Below, piece after piece: positions 26,892-36,602 of a stretch of DNA of 64,000 nt. Both the position numbers and the translations under genes were made by a program. The stretch comes from Pseudotabrizicola sediminis. GTDB lineage: Bacteria > Pseudomonadota > Alphaproteobacteria > Rhodobacterales > Rhodobacteraceae. The stretch is from NCBI RefSeq assembly GCF_004745575.1, contig NZ_RPEM01000001.1, positions 456,556 to 520,555 on the forward strand, written 5' to 3'. Within the stretch, counting starts at the first letter, position 1; every line of letters starts with the position of its first letter. Below the pieces are notes generated by a model that did no database searches, was not told the origin of the DNA, and was given only the letters and a program-made list of their open reading frames with translations.

Positions 26892-27533
26892 ATGACCCCC
26901 GCCGAACAATCCGCCCGCGCGCTTGACGTGTGCCGCCTTGCCCCCGTCGTTCCCGTTCTGGTGATCGACGATCTGGCGCATGCAAAGCCGCTCGCACAGG
27001 CCCTCGTCGCCGGTGGCCTGCCCGCGCTCGAAGTCACGCTGCGCACCCCTTGCGCGCTTGATGCGATCCGCGCCATGTCGGAAGTGCCCGGTGGTGTGGT
27101 GGGGGCGGGCACGCTTCTGACCCGCGCCGACGTGAAGGCCGCCAAAGAGGCCGGGGCCACCTTTGGCGTCTCTCCGGGGGCCACCGACGCGCTGCTTGAT
27201 GCCTGCGCCGAATTTGATCTGCCGCTGTTGCCCGGTGCCGTCACCGCGTCAGAAGTCATGCGGCTTCTGGAAAAGGGCTACACCGTCCAGAAATTCTTCC
27301 CCGCCGAACAATCCGGGGGTGCTGCCTTCCTGAAATCCATCGGAGCGCCGATTCCGCAGGTCAGCTTCTGCCCCACGGGGGGCATCAGCCTGAAAAACGC
27401 GGCCGATTACCTGTCGCTGAAGAACATCCTTTGCGTCGGGGGATCGTGGGTCGCCCCGAAAGAGGCGATGGCAAAGGGTGACTGGGCCACCGTCACCACC
27501 CTCGCTGTTGAGGCCTGCGCCTTGCGCAACTAA
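26892..27533 (+). CDS. eda: KHG/KDPG aldolase
   Basis: A 213-residue class I aldolase that splits 2-keto-3-deoxy-6-phosphogluconate into pyruvate and glyceraldehyde 3-phosphate. The Schiff-base lysine is K134 in TVQKFFPAE, with Glu47 and Arg51 in ALEVTLRTP and the phosphate-binding FCPTGGISLKN near 180. Length is normal. AAAGGA before the ATG. Second gene after edd; probably transcribed from the edd promoter, though the dispersed repeat lies in between. Confidence 0.96.
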   Translation: MTPAEQSARALDVCRLAPVVPVLVIDDLAHAKPLAQALVAGGLPALEVTLRTPCALDAIRAMSEVPGGVVGAGTLLTRADVKAAKEAGATFGVSPGATDALLDACAEFDLPLLPGAVTASEVMRLLEKGYTVQKFFPAEQSGGAAFLKSIGAPIPQVSFCPTGGISLKNAADYLSLKNILCVGGSWVAPKEAMAKGDWATVTTLAVEACALRN

Positions 27534-27537
27534 GGTC

Positions 27538-27572
27538 ACGCCCGCGCGCGGGCGGCGCGGGCGTCAATTTTT
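27538..27572 (+). terminator. eda terminator
   Basis: ACGCCCGCGC and GCGCGGGCGT form a 10-bp stem around a 7-base loop, followed by CAATTTTT. This is a classic factor-independent terminator five bases after the eda stop. Confidence 0.8.
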
Positions 27573-27590
27573 CGTATTGAATTTACGGCC

Positions 27591-29273
27591 TTATGCAGCC
27601 CAGCTCCATCGGTCGGTCCGCCGTTTGCGGCGCGCCGCGCGCGGCACCTCGGCCCGCAGGTCCTCGGCCAGAGCTTCGGCAATCGCCGCCCCGATTTCGG
27701 CCGAGGCGGTGATGCCCTGCACGAACGGCCGGTCGTGCATCAGGTAGGGCAAGGCCGCCAGCACCAGCCGCCCCTCGAACCCCGGAACCCCGGTCAGCGC
27801 AAAGCCAGCGTCCAGGTCCGGCACCTCCTGCCCCGCCTCCAGCAGCGCCCGGCGCAGCCCGGCAAAGGGCATGTCCTGTGCCGCCATGGGGCGCTGGCCG
27901 CGCGCGTCGATGAAGACGTCAAAGTGCAACTGCCGCGTCTGCGCAGCATCCTCTTTTGACTGAGCCAGAGTGATCACAGTCTGCTGATCGCCGGCCTGAA
28001 GATCGCCGATTTGCAAATCATAGTCATCCCCCAGCCCCTCCACCCCCAGCACGCCCGCATCACGCAGAGCCAGCAGGCGGCGGATCGATTCCGGCGGCAC
28101 GGCGGCGTAATTGTCGATGAACACGCGCTTCAGCCCCGCATCAAACCGGGCGCGGTCTGGGTCGGGCAGGCTGGCCACCACCTCTTCAACCTGCTCATGC
28201 ATGCGCAAGATCGCATAGCGCCAACCCACCGTGACCTTGTTGGCCTTGTTCGCCTCGACCTCGCGCAGGTTCTCGCGCGCCCAGCCAAAGGGGTCGCGCG
28301 CCATCCGGTCGGCGAAATAGGCCTGCGCAAAATCATCCGCTGTCAGTGTCTCCAGCCCGATCTGCATGGCATAGTCCGGGTCCGCCCCCGCAATTTCGGC
28401 GCGGAACAGATCAAACACCGCATCCAGCGGCTGTGGCCCGGCCAAAGCCCGCGCCAGCGCGCTGTCGGTCATCACCCGCAACGGCGCGTAGGGTATGGGG
28501 CAGTAGAAATCCGCCTCGGGCAGCACCCCGCTGCGCGACATCAGGGTGATCCGCAGACCATTGCCGTCCCCCGGCGCGTCATGGCGTTCATAGGTCAGGT
28601 CTTCCCCCTGCCCTGTGCGACGGAACCGCCCATGCTGCGTTGCCACCGCCATCGCCGCGTCGATCCCGCTCAGCGAGGTGCCAAGGATGCCAACGCGCAC
28701 CGCCGGGATATCGGTCTGGATCAACCCGGACCACGGGTTGAGGAAATAGCGCCCGCTGCCCGGATCATCCTCGCCAAAGCTGTGGCCGGAGGCGACGATC
28801 ACATGGTCAAACACACCCTCGTCGGGCGAAACCCCATCCACCACCAGCCGCAACCCGCCCGTGTCCGCAAGAATATCCGTCACCTCGACCTCGGTCCGCA
28901 CCTCCACCGCATGGCCCGCCGCCTGCGCCAGACCGATCAGCTGTTGAAACTGCGCATGGAAGTAGCTGCCCAGCATCAGCCGGGGTGTGAACAGCCGTTC
29001 ATCCAGATCGGCACGCGCCAGGCCGAACCGCTCCAACGCCGCATCGGGTTGCGCCTGCATCCAGTCCAGATAGCCGGTAACCAGCGGCGGAATTTCGATG
29101 CTGGCGATATTGGCCAGCATCGCCTTGGTCGCCGACTCAAGCGAATAGGGCGTGCCCACCCCAATGGTATCGCCTTTTTCATACAAGGTGATCCGGCAGG
29201 CCGGCCCCGCCACCAGCCCGGCAAAGGTATAAAGCCCGGTTGGACCGGTTCCCACAATCGCAACTGATCTCAT
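27591..29273 (-). CDS. FAD/NAD(P)-binding protein (NAD_binding_9-like)
   Basis: A 560-residue flavoprotein. The N-terminus is a dinucleotide fold, VAIVGTGPTGLYTFAGL, followed by EKGDTIGVGTPYSLE; a second nucleotide motif is VRVGILGTSLSGIDAAMAV (about 200). The family (HpyO/NAD_binding_9) acts on unknown substrates; some members are N-hydroxylases or process siderophore-like compounds. AGGAG upstream supports the start. It converges with eda. Function unassigned. Confidence 0.75.
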   Translation of the reverse strand: MRSVAIVGTGPTGLYTFAGLVAGPACRITLYEKGDTIGVGTPYSLESATKAMLANIASIEIPPLVTGYLDWMQAQPDAALERFGLARADLDERLFTPRLMLGSYFHAQFQQLIGLAQAAGHAVEVRTEVEVTDILADTGGLRLVVDGVSPDEGVFDHVIVASGHSFGEDDPGSGRYFLNPWSGLIQTDIPAVRVGILGTSLSGIDAAMAVATQHGRFRRTGQGEDLTYERHDAPGDGNGLRITLMSRSGVLPEADFYCPIPYAPLRVMTDSALARALAGPQPLDAVFDLFRAEIAGADPDYAMQIGLETLTADDFAQAYFADRMARDPFGWARENLREVEANKANKVTVGWRYAILRMHEQVEEVVASLPDPDRARFDAGLKRVFIDNYAAVPPESIRRLLALRDAGVLGVEGLGDDYDLQIGDLQAGDQQTVITLAQSKEDAAQTRQLHFDVFIDARGQRPMAAQDMPFAGLRRALLEAGQEVPDLDAGFALTGVPGFEGRLVLAALPYLMHDRPFVQGITASAEIGAAIAEALAEDLRAEVPRAARRKRRTDRWSWAA

Positions 29274-29388
29274 GCTGTCTGTCTCCTGACCAGCGAACGC
29301 TTCGGTGCTGTCACAAACGCGCATCAAAGCCCGCAGGTTCCGCAGTCTCCGTGTAGGGCATGCGCAGCACATCCCAGACGAGACATGC

Positions 29389-29427
29389 AAAAAAACTGCG
29401 CCGGGGGAAAGACTTCCCCCGGCGCAG
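29389..29427 (-). terminator. Strong terminator of the DUF2383 gene
   Basis: On the minus strand a 14-bp stem (CTGCGCCGGGGGAA and its complement, loop of four) is followed by seven T. It lies 117 bases past the DUF2383 stop. The rest of the 270-base gap 29274-29543 shows nothing else I can name. Confidence 0.85.
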
Positions 29428-29543
29428 GACCACTCATGAAATACCAAACGGGAAATCAGACAACTTGTTAACTATCGGTGCGTGGAACAGCCCCGCACCG
29501 AATGCCGTGAACCTGAGGCGACGCAGGCAAGGCCGCGCGGCCG

Positions 29544-30029
29544 TCAGTCCAGATGCCGCGTGTCTTGCAACAGCAGCGTCAGCTCATCGCGCATGTCGCG
29601 CAGTTGGGTTACATCCGCCGGGGGCATGCCCGATGCGCCGATGGCCTCGTCAAAGGCTTCCAGCACATGGTTTTCGCCGTCGCGGATGCTGTCCATCACA
29701 TCCTCGTCAATGTCATCGAACAGGGCACGCAACGACACCACAGCCTTGTTCACCGTGCCCATGAAGCTGCCATCGGCATCGGGTTCGACCCCGTGCCGGA
29801 TCAGTACGGCGGTCAACGCCGCATTATGGCGGTCGTGAATGGCGCGAAAGCGTTCGGCCACCGGGCGGAACTCCGGCTCGGCCTTGTCAACCATGGTCAC
29901 ATAGCCTGCCAGCGCATCTGCCGTCCGGCGTTGCAGCACCAGCAGCGCATCGGCGGCATCCGGGGCGGCTTCGGGCGAATCGCCCGCTTCGGTATCAAGC
30001 ATCATCGCGGCGGTTGTCGGGGTCAGCAT
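29544..30029 (-). CDS. DUF2383 four-helix-bundle protein
   Basis: A 161-residue protein with ferritin-like helices, ALLVLQRRTADALAGYVTMVDKAEPEFRPVAERFRAIHDRHNAAL in the first pair and a second acidic helical pair ending DVTQLRDMRDELTLLLQD. This agrees with DUF2383 (PA2169-like), linked in other bacteria to stress. AAGGAG seven bases before the ATG fixes the start. It has its own strong terminator, so it is likely monocistronic and well expressed. Confidence 0.8.
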   Translation of the reverse strand: MLTPTTAAMMLDTEAGDSPEAAPDAADALLVLQRRTADALAGYVTMVDKAEPEFRPVAERFRAIHDRHNAALTAVLIRHGVEPDADGSFMGTVNKAVVSLRALFDDIDEDVMDSIRDGENHVLEAFDEAIGASGMPPADVTQLRDMRDELTLLLQDTRHLD

Positions 30030-30128
30030 GGAAACTCCTTTCACGCGGTTGCGAGGGGTCTGTCTGGCCGCCTTGCGCAGCCTCACGGGTATAACGCCGT
30101 TCACCCGGCTACGGTTCCGGCCCAACTT

Positions 30129-32198
30129 TCAGCTTTGCACAAACACCAGCACAGACTGCCCCGGGACAATCACTTGCCCCGATACCGGACCATCGCCCGC
30201 ACCATCCGGCACCACCGCCTCGGCCGCAGAGTCCAGCCGCAGGGTCCAGTCACCTTCGGGTAAGGCAAAACCGCTGTCATCGCCTGCATTCAGCAGCACC
30301 AGCACATCGGCCCGCTCCGCCCGGCGCAAAAGCAGGCCCAGCGGACCTTCGTGCTCCCAGTCACCATCGGTCATTTCGCGACCTTCGGCCTGCAGCCAGA
30401 CCGCTTCATCGGCCATGCCGTCGCCATCCCCCGCTCCCACGGCAAAGCGTCGCCGGGCCAGACCCAGATCGGCGCGCAGGGCGATCATCTGCCCAACCGC
30501 CTGCACCAGCCCGGGCTTCGCCTCGGCCCAATTGAGCCAGGCAATCTCGTTGTCCTGACAATAGGCGTTGTTGTTGCCCTGCTGGGAATGACCCATCTCG
30601 TCGCCCGCCAATATCATCGGCACGCCTTGCGACATCAGAAGGGTCGCCAGCATTGCCTTTGCGCGGCGCAAGCGGCCATGGGTGATGCCGGGGTCATCGG
30701 TCGGCCCTTCGGCCCCCATGTTGTGCGACAGGTTGTTGTCATGGCCATCGGCATTGCCCTCGCCATTGGCGTCATTGTGCTTGCCGTCATACGATAGCGT
30801 GTCCCACAGGGTGAACCCGTCATGCGCCGCGATGAAGTTGATCGAAGATGTGGCAGGCCGCCGCGAATGGTGGAACTGCACCGGCGACCCCAGCAGGCGC
30901 TGCGCCAGATCGCCGCGCTTGCCCGCATCGCGCCGCCAATAGCTGCGCAGATCATCGCGCGCCTTGTCGTTCCATTCCCGGAACGGCCACGGAAAGCCGC
31001 CCACCTGATACCCGCCCTCGCCGATATCCCAAGGCTCGGCGATCAGCTTCACGCGACTCAGCACCGGGTCCTGACGGATCGCGGCAAAGAACGCGCCTTC
31101 GCGCTCGAACCCCGCGCTTTCGCGCCCCAAGGTCGACGCAAGATCAAAGCGAAAGCCATCCACATGCATGACCTGGACCCAATAGCGCAAGCTGTCCAAC
31201 ACCATGCGCAGCACCATCGGATGCGACACGTTCAGCGTGTTGCCGCAGCCGGTGGTATCGAAACTGTGTCGCGGGTTTTCCGGTGACAGCAGGTAATAGG
31301 ACGCATTGTCGATCCCCCGGAACGACAGGGTGGGCCCCATTTCATTGCCCTCGGCGGTATGGTTGTAGACCACATCCAGCAGCACCTCGATTCCGGCATC
31401 GTGGAACCGCCGGATCGCATCCTTGATTTCCGACAGCTTGCCGGTCTTGAGGTACGGCGCATTGGGCGCAAAGAACGACAGCGAGTTGTAACCCCAGTAA
31501 TTCGACAAGCCGTTTTCCAGCAGATGCCGGTCCTGCACAAAGGACTGCACCGGCAACAATTCAATCGCCGTGATCCCCAAGGCCTTCAGATGGTCGATCA
31601 CCGGGGCGGAGGCCAGCCCGGCAAACGTGCCCTGATCGGCCTGCACCACCCCGTCATGGCGCATGGTCAGCCCTTTGACATGCGCTTCATAGATCACCGT
31701 CCTGTCCCATGGGGTCTGCAAGGCCCGGTCCGCCGACCAGTCATAGGCCGGGTCCACCACCAGCGCGCGCGGCATGAACGGGGCGGAATCGCGCTCGTCA
31801 AACCCGGTATCCTCGCCGCCCACCGGATAGCCGAACAGCGCATCATCCCACTGCAGCGGCCCGGTCAGCTGCCGCGCATAGGGGTCCAGCAGCAGCTTGT
31901 TGGCGTTGAAGCGGTGCCCCGCTTCCGGGGCATAGGCCCCGTGCGCACGGTAGCCATAGGCCTGCCCCGGTGCCAGCCCGGGCACAAAGCCAAACCAGAC
32001 CCCGCCCTCCATGTCGGGCATGTCCATGCGGGCGGTTTCGGTCTGGCCATCGGGACCATACAGGCACAGCTCCACCCGCTCGGCATGGTCGGAAAACAGC
32101 GCGAAATTGACACCCTCACCGTTGTGTTCCGCCCCAAGGGCATCAGGATGGCCTGCGTCCCGGTCAAAGGCCACATCCTGCATTACGGCTTTCAGCAT
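30129..32198 (-). CDS. glgX: Glycogen debranching enzyme
   Basis: A 689-residue alpha-amylase-family isoamylase. An N-terminal CBM48-like domain (NFALFSDHAERVELCLYG) is followed by the barrel: nucleophile Asp in VDGFRFDLASTLGRE, acid Glu in KLIAEPWDIGEGGYQVG, and stabilising Asp in FIAAHDGFTLWD. It removes side chains from phosphorylase-limited glycogen. The ATG overlaps the glgC stop by one base (TGATG), coupling both genes. Confidence 0.94.
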   Translation of the reverse strand: MLKAVMQDVAFDRDAGHPDALGAEHNGEGVNFALFSDHAERVELCLYGPDGQTETARMDMPDMEGGVWFGFVPGLAPGQAYGYRAHGAYAPEAGHRFNANKLLLDPYARQLTGPLQWDDALFGYPVGGEDTGFDERDSAPFMPRALVVDPAYDWSADRALQTPWDRTVIYEAHVKGLTMRHDGVVQADQGTFAGLASAPVIDHLKALGITAIELLPVQSFVQDRHLLENGLSNYWGYNSLSFFAPNAPYLKTGKLSEIKDAIRRFHDAGIEVLLDVVYNHTAEGNEMGPTLSFRGIDNASYYLLSPENPRHSFDTTGCGNTLNVSHPMVLRMVLDSLRYWVQVMHVDGFRFDLASTLGRESAGFEREGAFFAAIRQDPVLSRVKLIAEPWDIGEGGYQVGGFPWPFREWNDKARDDLRSYWRRDAGKRGDLAQRLLGSPVQFHHSRRPATSSINFIAAHDGFTLWDTLSYDGKHNDANGEGNADGHDNNLSHNMGAEGPTDDPGITHGRLRRAKAMLATLLMSQGVPMILAGDEMGHSQQGNNNAYCQDNEIAWLNWAEAKPGLVQAVGQMIALRADLGLARRRFAVGAGDGDGMADEAVWLQAEGREMTDGDWEHEGPLGLLLRRAERADVLVLLNAGDDSGFALPEGDWTLRLDSAAEAVVPDGAGDGPVSGQVIVPGQSVLVFVQS

Positions 32199-33445
32199 CA
32201 CGACACCATCTGTTGGAAAAATTTCAACCGCCCGGGGCGGGCCGTGCGGGGCATGCGTGCGGCCCGGCGCGACAGCATCTGGGTTGTCACCAGCGTGGTG
32301 CCCCCCGGTGTCACCCGGAACCAGCGCGCATCTTCCACCGGGTCTTCGCCCACCACCAGCCCTTCGGGCAGCGTCACACCCGGCGCGATCAGCGCCCGTG
32401 TCAAGCGGCAGCCCGGCGACAGCCGCGCGCCCTCCATCAGCACCGATTGCTCGATCACGCCCCAACCGGATTTGCCGGCCGGGCTGTGCAGTGGCGCAAA
32501 CAGCCGAAGCCCCCCCACCGTAGTCGACATGCCAAAGCGCGACAGCACCGGATCGAGATCGGCCAGATCGGGCGATGGCAGGGCGCAGGGCACCTGACCC
32601 GACTCAAACAGCAGCGCAGTCTCGCGCAAGCTGTCCAGCGTGCCCACATCGCGCCAGAACGCGGGCCGCCCGCGCTCGGTGTCCCAGATCCAAGCAAAGG
32701 CATCACCCGCCGCCACCGCCTGCGGCAGGATGTCATGGCCGAAATCATGGCCGCTGTCTTCCCGTTGCGCGTCGCGCGTCAGCACATCGCGCAGCCAGTG
32801 CCAGTCGCAGATATAAATGCCCATGCTGGCCAGTGCGTGATCGGGGTCACCCGGCAGGGTCGGCGGATCCGCAGGCTTTTCCACGAAATCCCGGATCTGC
32901 CCACCCGCATTTGCCGTGATCACGCCAAAGCCGCGCGCCGCATCGCACGGCACCGGCTGCGCCGCCACGGTGATCCGCGCGCCCGAGGCGCGATGCGCCG
33001 CGATCAGCGGGCGATAGTCCATTTCATACACATGATCCGCCGACAGGATCAGCACCTCACGCGCGCCCAGCGCATCGAGTTCGGCCCGGTTCTTCCACAC
33101 CGCATCCGCCGTACCCGTATACCCCAACGGCGAGTCGGGCAGGTCAGACCCCCGCCGCAACCGCAGCGCCCCTTCGCCCAACCGCCCGGACCAGGCGGCC
33201 TGCACATAGTCTTCCAGCGGCCCGGCCCGATACTCGCTGGCCAGGATCACGCAGTGCAGCCCCGACCGCGCGATGTTTTCAAAGGTGAAATCGACAATCC
33301 GCCGCCGCCGCGCAAAGGGCAGCGCCGGTTTACAGGTCCGCTCGGTTAACTCATGGAGCCGCGAGCCGCGCCCCCCGGCGAGAACGATTGCCACCAGATC
33401 GGCAGAACCATCGTCATGCGTCGCGTCAGTCACCATGCGGGCCAT
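32198..33445 (-). CDS. glgC: Glucose-1-phosphate adenylyltransferase
   Basis: A 415-residue ADP-glucose pyrophosphorylase. The nucleotide loop is AIVLAGGRGSRLHELT (about 20-35); further marks are GTADAVWKN, LILSADHVYEMDY and FVEKP. A left-handed beta-helix-like C-terminus follows. It makes ADP-glucose for glycogen synthesis. GGAG upstream favours the start MARMVTD. Only glgC and glgX are present here; glgA, glgB and glgP must lie elsewhere. Confidence 0.93.
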   Translation of the reverse strand: MARMVTDATHDDGSADLVAIVLAGGRGSRLHELTERTCKPALPFARRRRIVDFTFENIARSGLHCVILASEYRAGPLEDYVQAAWSGRLGEGALRLRRGSDLPDSPLGYTGTADAVWKNRAELDALGAREVLILSADHVYEMDYRPLIAAHRASGARITVAAQPVPCDAARGFGVITANAGGQIRDFVEKPADPPTLPGDPDHALASMGIYICDWHWLRDVLTRDAQREDSGHDFGHDILPQAVAAGDAFAWIWDTERGRPAFWRDVGTLDSLRETALLFESGQVPCALPSPDLADLDPVLSRFGMSTTVGGLRLFAPLHSPAGKSGWGVIEQSVLMEGARLSPGCRLTRALIAPGVTLPEGLVVGEDPVEDARWFRVTPGGTTLVTTQMLSRRAARMPRTARPGRLKFFQQMVS

Positions 33446-33501
33446 TGTGCGGGTCTCCGGAAACAGGGACAGGTGCCGTGTCAGCACCAATGTCGGTCAA
33501 C

Positions 33502-33517
33502 TGTGTGAAGTTACACA
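33502..33517. promoter_or_regulatory. Inverted repeat upstream of glgC
   Basis: TGTGT-GAAGTT-ACACA lies 57 bases before the glgC start, in the gap between glgC and the SLC13 gene. It resembles a half-conserved CRP/FNR-shaped site, but the bases do not match either consensus. Role unknown. Confidence 0.3.
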
Positions 33518-33592
33518 CCAACGCCGCAATCGCCGGTTCGGTTTCATGAATTCTGCGCGCCTGGGCAGATTTTGCGCCGGGGTACCGCCGGT

Positions 33593-35371
33593 TTACAACG
33601 GCCAGAACCACAGGATCGCCGGCATCCCCACCACGATCACGATCGCCTCCAGCGGCAGTCCCATCCGCCAGTAATCCGAAAACCGGTAGCTTCCCGGCCC
33701 CATGACGATGGTGTTGTTCTGATGCCCGATCGGGGTCAGAAACGCACAGGACGCCGCAATCGCCACCCCCATCAGATAGGAATCGGCATTGGTCCCCGTC
33801 GCTTCCGCAAGCCTGATGCCCACCGGGGCCGCCAGAATGGCGGTGGCGTTGTTGTTCAGCACGTCCGAGATGAACATCGTCGACACCATCAGCACCAAAA
33901 GTCCCACCCAGGCTGGCAGCCCCGATGTCGCCGCCGCCAGCGCCCCCGCAATCAGCCCCGACGCGCCGGTGCTGTCCATCGCCATCCCAAGCGGGATCAG
34001 CGAGGCGAGCAGGATGATCACCGGCCAGTCGATGTGATCATACAGATCCTCGACCCCCAGCACCTTGACCAGCACGTAGCCGATCACCACCGCCCCCAGC
34101 GCCACCGGCATGGTCACCAGCCCCAGGCTGACCGCCGCAATCGCGGCGACAAACATCAGCACCGCCCACACCGCGCGCTTTTCCATCGTCACCGTCTCGC
34201 GCCGGCTCAGCGGCAGCAGGCGCAGCGCGTCGGCAATCGCCTCTGCCTCCGTCTCGGGGATCAGCACCAGCAGGATATCGCCCGCCAGAATCTTGGTGTC
34301 GCGCAGCTTGTCATGCAGGGTGCGGTCGCGCCGCAGAATACCCAGCAGAACCGAGTCGTGATCCACCGCCAGCCGCGCCTGCCGCGCCGTGCGCCCCACA
34401 ATGCGCGACGCATTGGTCACGACGAATTCCACCATCACCTCACCGGCCAACGCGATCCGGGGGGCATCTGCCGACAGGCCATCCGGGTAAGCCAGCTGCA
34501 TCTCGACCCGAACCTCTTCCAGCAGGGTCGGGTTCGCCTCGACCAGCAGAATATCGCCGAGTTCCAGCACAATGCTGGCGGGCGCGCCGTAGACCCGCCG
34601 CCCGCGGCGCTTGACGGCAATCAGGCTGGCCCCCAGCTTTTCGCACGCGGCGCGCAGTTCGGCCTTGGTCTGGCCGATCGTCTTTGCCGCCTCTGGTACC
34701 ACCAGTTCGGCCACATAATCGCGCATCCGCGCTGCGGCATCCTCGGCCGCAGTGCCGTCATGACGCTGCGGCACCAGCCGCCAGCCGACGAAGGCCACGA
34801 ACAATAGCCCCGCCACCGCCACGATCCCGCCCGCATAGGCGAAATCGAAGAAGCCAAAGCCTGTGCCTGTCGTCTCGGCGCGAAAGCTCGAAATGATCAG
34901 GTTCGGCGGCGTGCCGATCAGCGTGATCATCCCGCCCAGGATGGTGGCAAAGGCCAGCGCCATCAGCGTCAGCCCCGCCCCCCGCCCGGCTTTGCGCGCG
35001 GTCGCCACATCAACGGGCATCAGCAGCGCAAGCGCTGTCACGTTGTTCATCACCGCCGACAACAGCGCCCCCACCGCCCCCAACCGCAAGACATGCATCG
35101 ACACCGGAAGATCCGGGTCCGACAGCACCCGGGCCAGTGCATTGATCGCCCCCGTCCGGATCAACCCAGCTGACACCACCAGCACCAATGCCACCGTCAC
35201 CACCGCCGGATGCGCAAAGCCCGAAAACGCCTCGTCCACCGGCACCACGCCGATCAGAACGCCCACGATCAGCCCGGCAAAGGCCACGATATCATGCCGC
35301 CACCGCCCCCAGATCATCAGCACGACGAGCGCCGCAAACAGCGCAAACAACAAAATCTGGGGTTGGGTCAC
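33593..35371 (-). CDS. SLC13-type permease with two RCK_C domains
   Basis: A 592-residue permease. Two membrane halves (about 1-180 and 375-592) flank two cytosolic TrkA-C/RCK_C-type modules containing ASIVLELGDILLVEANPTLLEEV and TKILAGDILLVLIPET. The anion-binding motifs are SAVMNNVTALALLMPV and SDVLNNNATAILAAPVG. The family carries sulfate, dicarboxylates or phosphate. I set the start at GTG, 11 bases after AAGGAG; an ATG 69 bases upstream would read through that ribosome-binding site. Confidence 0.87.
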   Translation of the reverse strand: MTQPQILLFALFAALVVLMIWGRWRHDIVAFAGLIVGVLIGVVPVDEAFSGFAHPAVVTVALVLVVSAGLIRTGAINALARVLSDPDLPVSMHVLRLGAVGALLSAVMNNVTALALLMPVDVATARKAGRGAGLTLMALAFATILGGMITLIGTPPNLIISSFRAETTGTGFGFFDFAYAGGIVAVAGLLFVAFVGWRLVPQRHDGTAAEDAAARMRDYVAELVVPEAAKTIGQTKAELRAACEKLGASLIAVKRRGRRVYGAPASIVLELGDILLVEANPTLLEEVRVEMQLAYPDGLSADAPRIALAGEVMVEFVVTNASRIVGRTARQARLAVDHDSVLLGILRRDRTLHDKLRDTKILAGDILLVLIPETEAEAIADALRLLPLSRRETVTMEKRAVWAVLMFVAAIAAVSLGLVTMPVALGAVVIGYVLVKVLGVEDLYDHIDWPVIILLASLIPLGMAMDSTGASGLIAGALAAATSGLPAWVGLLVLMVSTMFISDVLNNNATAILAAPVGIRLAEATGTNADSYLMGVAIAASCAFLTPIGHQNNTIVMGPGSYRFSDYWRMGLPLEAIVIVVGMPAILWFWPL

Positions 35372-35470
35372 TTGGGGGGATGCTCCTTGGTTTAACCACG
35401 TAACGCGGCTGAGGATCAGCGGTTCCGGCCCCCCGATCATCGGCCCAGATATTGGCCTCGGGCCATCAGA

Positions 35471-36211
35471 TCAGCGTTTGTGCTGCAACAGGGCAGGCAC
35501 GCTGATCGCCAGAAGGATCAGTGCAAGCGGCATCGAGAAGAAGAACCCGATCTGGCCATATCCCAGCGCACCGATCACCCCTCCGCCCAGAAAGGCACCC
35601 ACCAGCCGCAGCAGGATCCGCAGCTTGACACCGTCCACCCGCACGCCAAGTCCGGGCCGCACCAGCCAAAGACAGGCGCGCCCGGCTTCTATCCCGATAT
35701 CGGTGATCATGCCGGTTGCATGCGTCGTGCGGATGCGCGCGCCCGAGATCTTGGTGATCGTCGCATTCTGCATCCCCATGATGAAACACAGGCAGGCCAG
35801 TGCGAACAGCCGGCCTGCCTCGCTGGTCAGGGTGCCGCCAAAGGCAAAGCAGAACAGAAACATCCCCTGCACCGCCAGGGGCCAGGCAAACTGCAGCCGG
35901 ATCGCGGCCGCGCGGGCCAGATGGATCAGCACCGTGCTCAGGCCCGCACCGGCGACAAAAGCCGTGATGGCCAGAGCGCTGACAAAGACAATCCGCAGGT
36001 TCAGGGTCACCAGATTGTCGGCCAGTTGCGACAGATATCCGGTCATATGCGATGTGTATTGCCCCAACGCGAAAAATCCGCCCGCATTCGCGGCCCCGGC
36101 GATTCCCGCCAGAACCGTCGCCAGCACAAGATCATTCCCGGCCGAGCGCCGATGCGTCACAATGGCCCGCGCCAGACGTAGAGGATGCAGAATGCGGCGT
36201 CTGGTTTTCAT
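35471..36211 (-). CDS. DUF1275 (YoaK-like) membrane protein
   Basis: A 246-residue membrane protein with about six hydrophobic segments and the DUF1275 pattern: AGIAGAANAGGFFALGQYTSHMTGYLSQLA and CFIMGMQNATITKISGARIRTTHATGMITDIGIEAGR. Function unknown; thought to be a transporter-like protein. The ATG gives a short basic N-terminus (MKTRRRI) ahead of the first helix. Confidence 0.85.
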   Translation of the reverse strand: MKTRRRILHPLRLARAIVTHRRSAGNDLVLATVLAGIAGAANAGGFFALGQYTSHMTGYLSQLADNLVTLNLRIVFVSALAITAFVAGAGLSTVLIHLARAAAIRLQFAWPLAVQGMFLFCFAFGGTLTSEAGRLFALACLCFIMGMQNATITKISGARIRTTHATGMITDIGIEAGRACLWLVRPGLGVRVDGVKLRILLRLVGAFLGGGVIGALGYGQIGFFFSMPLALILLAISVPALLQHKR

Positions 36212-36332
36212 CGCATATCCGACTGTCAAATTTGCCCCGCGCCGGCGTGACCCGGGCCCTGCACCGCGAGGTGCCAGACACGCCCTCATCAAGACCAGGG
36301 AGACCCATCGGCCCTGTGGCCCCCGGCGCCTC

Positions 36333-36602
36333 CTATGCGCCCAACCGTGCCGCCCGTCCACCCCTGCGGCGCGGCGGGTCCGGGCGCACCAGCGCCTGCG
36401 TCAGCACCGCGCTCATCGGGTGGTCTGGTGCGGCCAGCGCATATTCGGCCAGCACCGCCCGCAGCGCCTCGTCCACATCCACCCCCGGCTGCAGGCTCAG
36501 CGCCCAGTCGATGAAGATCGACCGGCACTCCGGCCCCGTTATCCCCTCGATCCGGTAGCTTTCGCGTACCAGCCCTTTGGGGTCTGCCTCATCCTGCCGC
36601 AT
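36333..36602 (-). CDS. Conserved hypothetical, glnE-coupled
   Basis: An 89-residue soluble protein with a compact acidic-helical pattern, SYRIEGITGPECRSIFIDWALSLQPG and DEALRAVLAEYALAAPDHPMSAVLTQAL, and a basic tail. The ATG, preceded by GGAG, lies inside the end of glnE (14-base overlap), so it should be co-translated with it. I do not recognise a family. A role tied to nitrogen control is possible only by position. Confidence 0.65.
   Translation of the reverse strand: MRQDEADPKGLVRESYRIEGITGPECRSIFIDWALSLQPGVDVDEALRAVLAEYALAAPDHPMSAVLTQALVRPDPPRRRGGRAARLGA

Noticed and set aside
33593-35440. ATG at 35440 as start of the SLC13 permease
   Set aside because: It would translate through a perfect AAGGAG that is well placed for the GTG at 35371.
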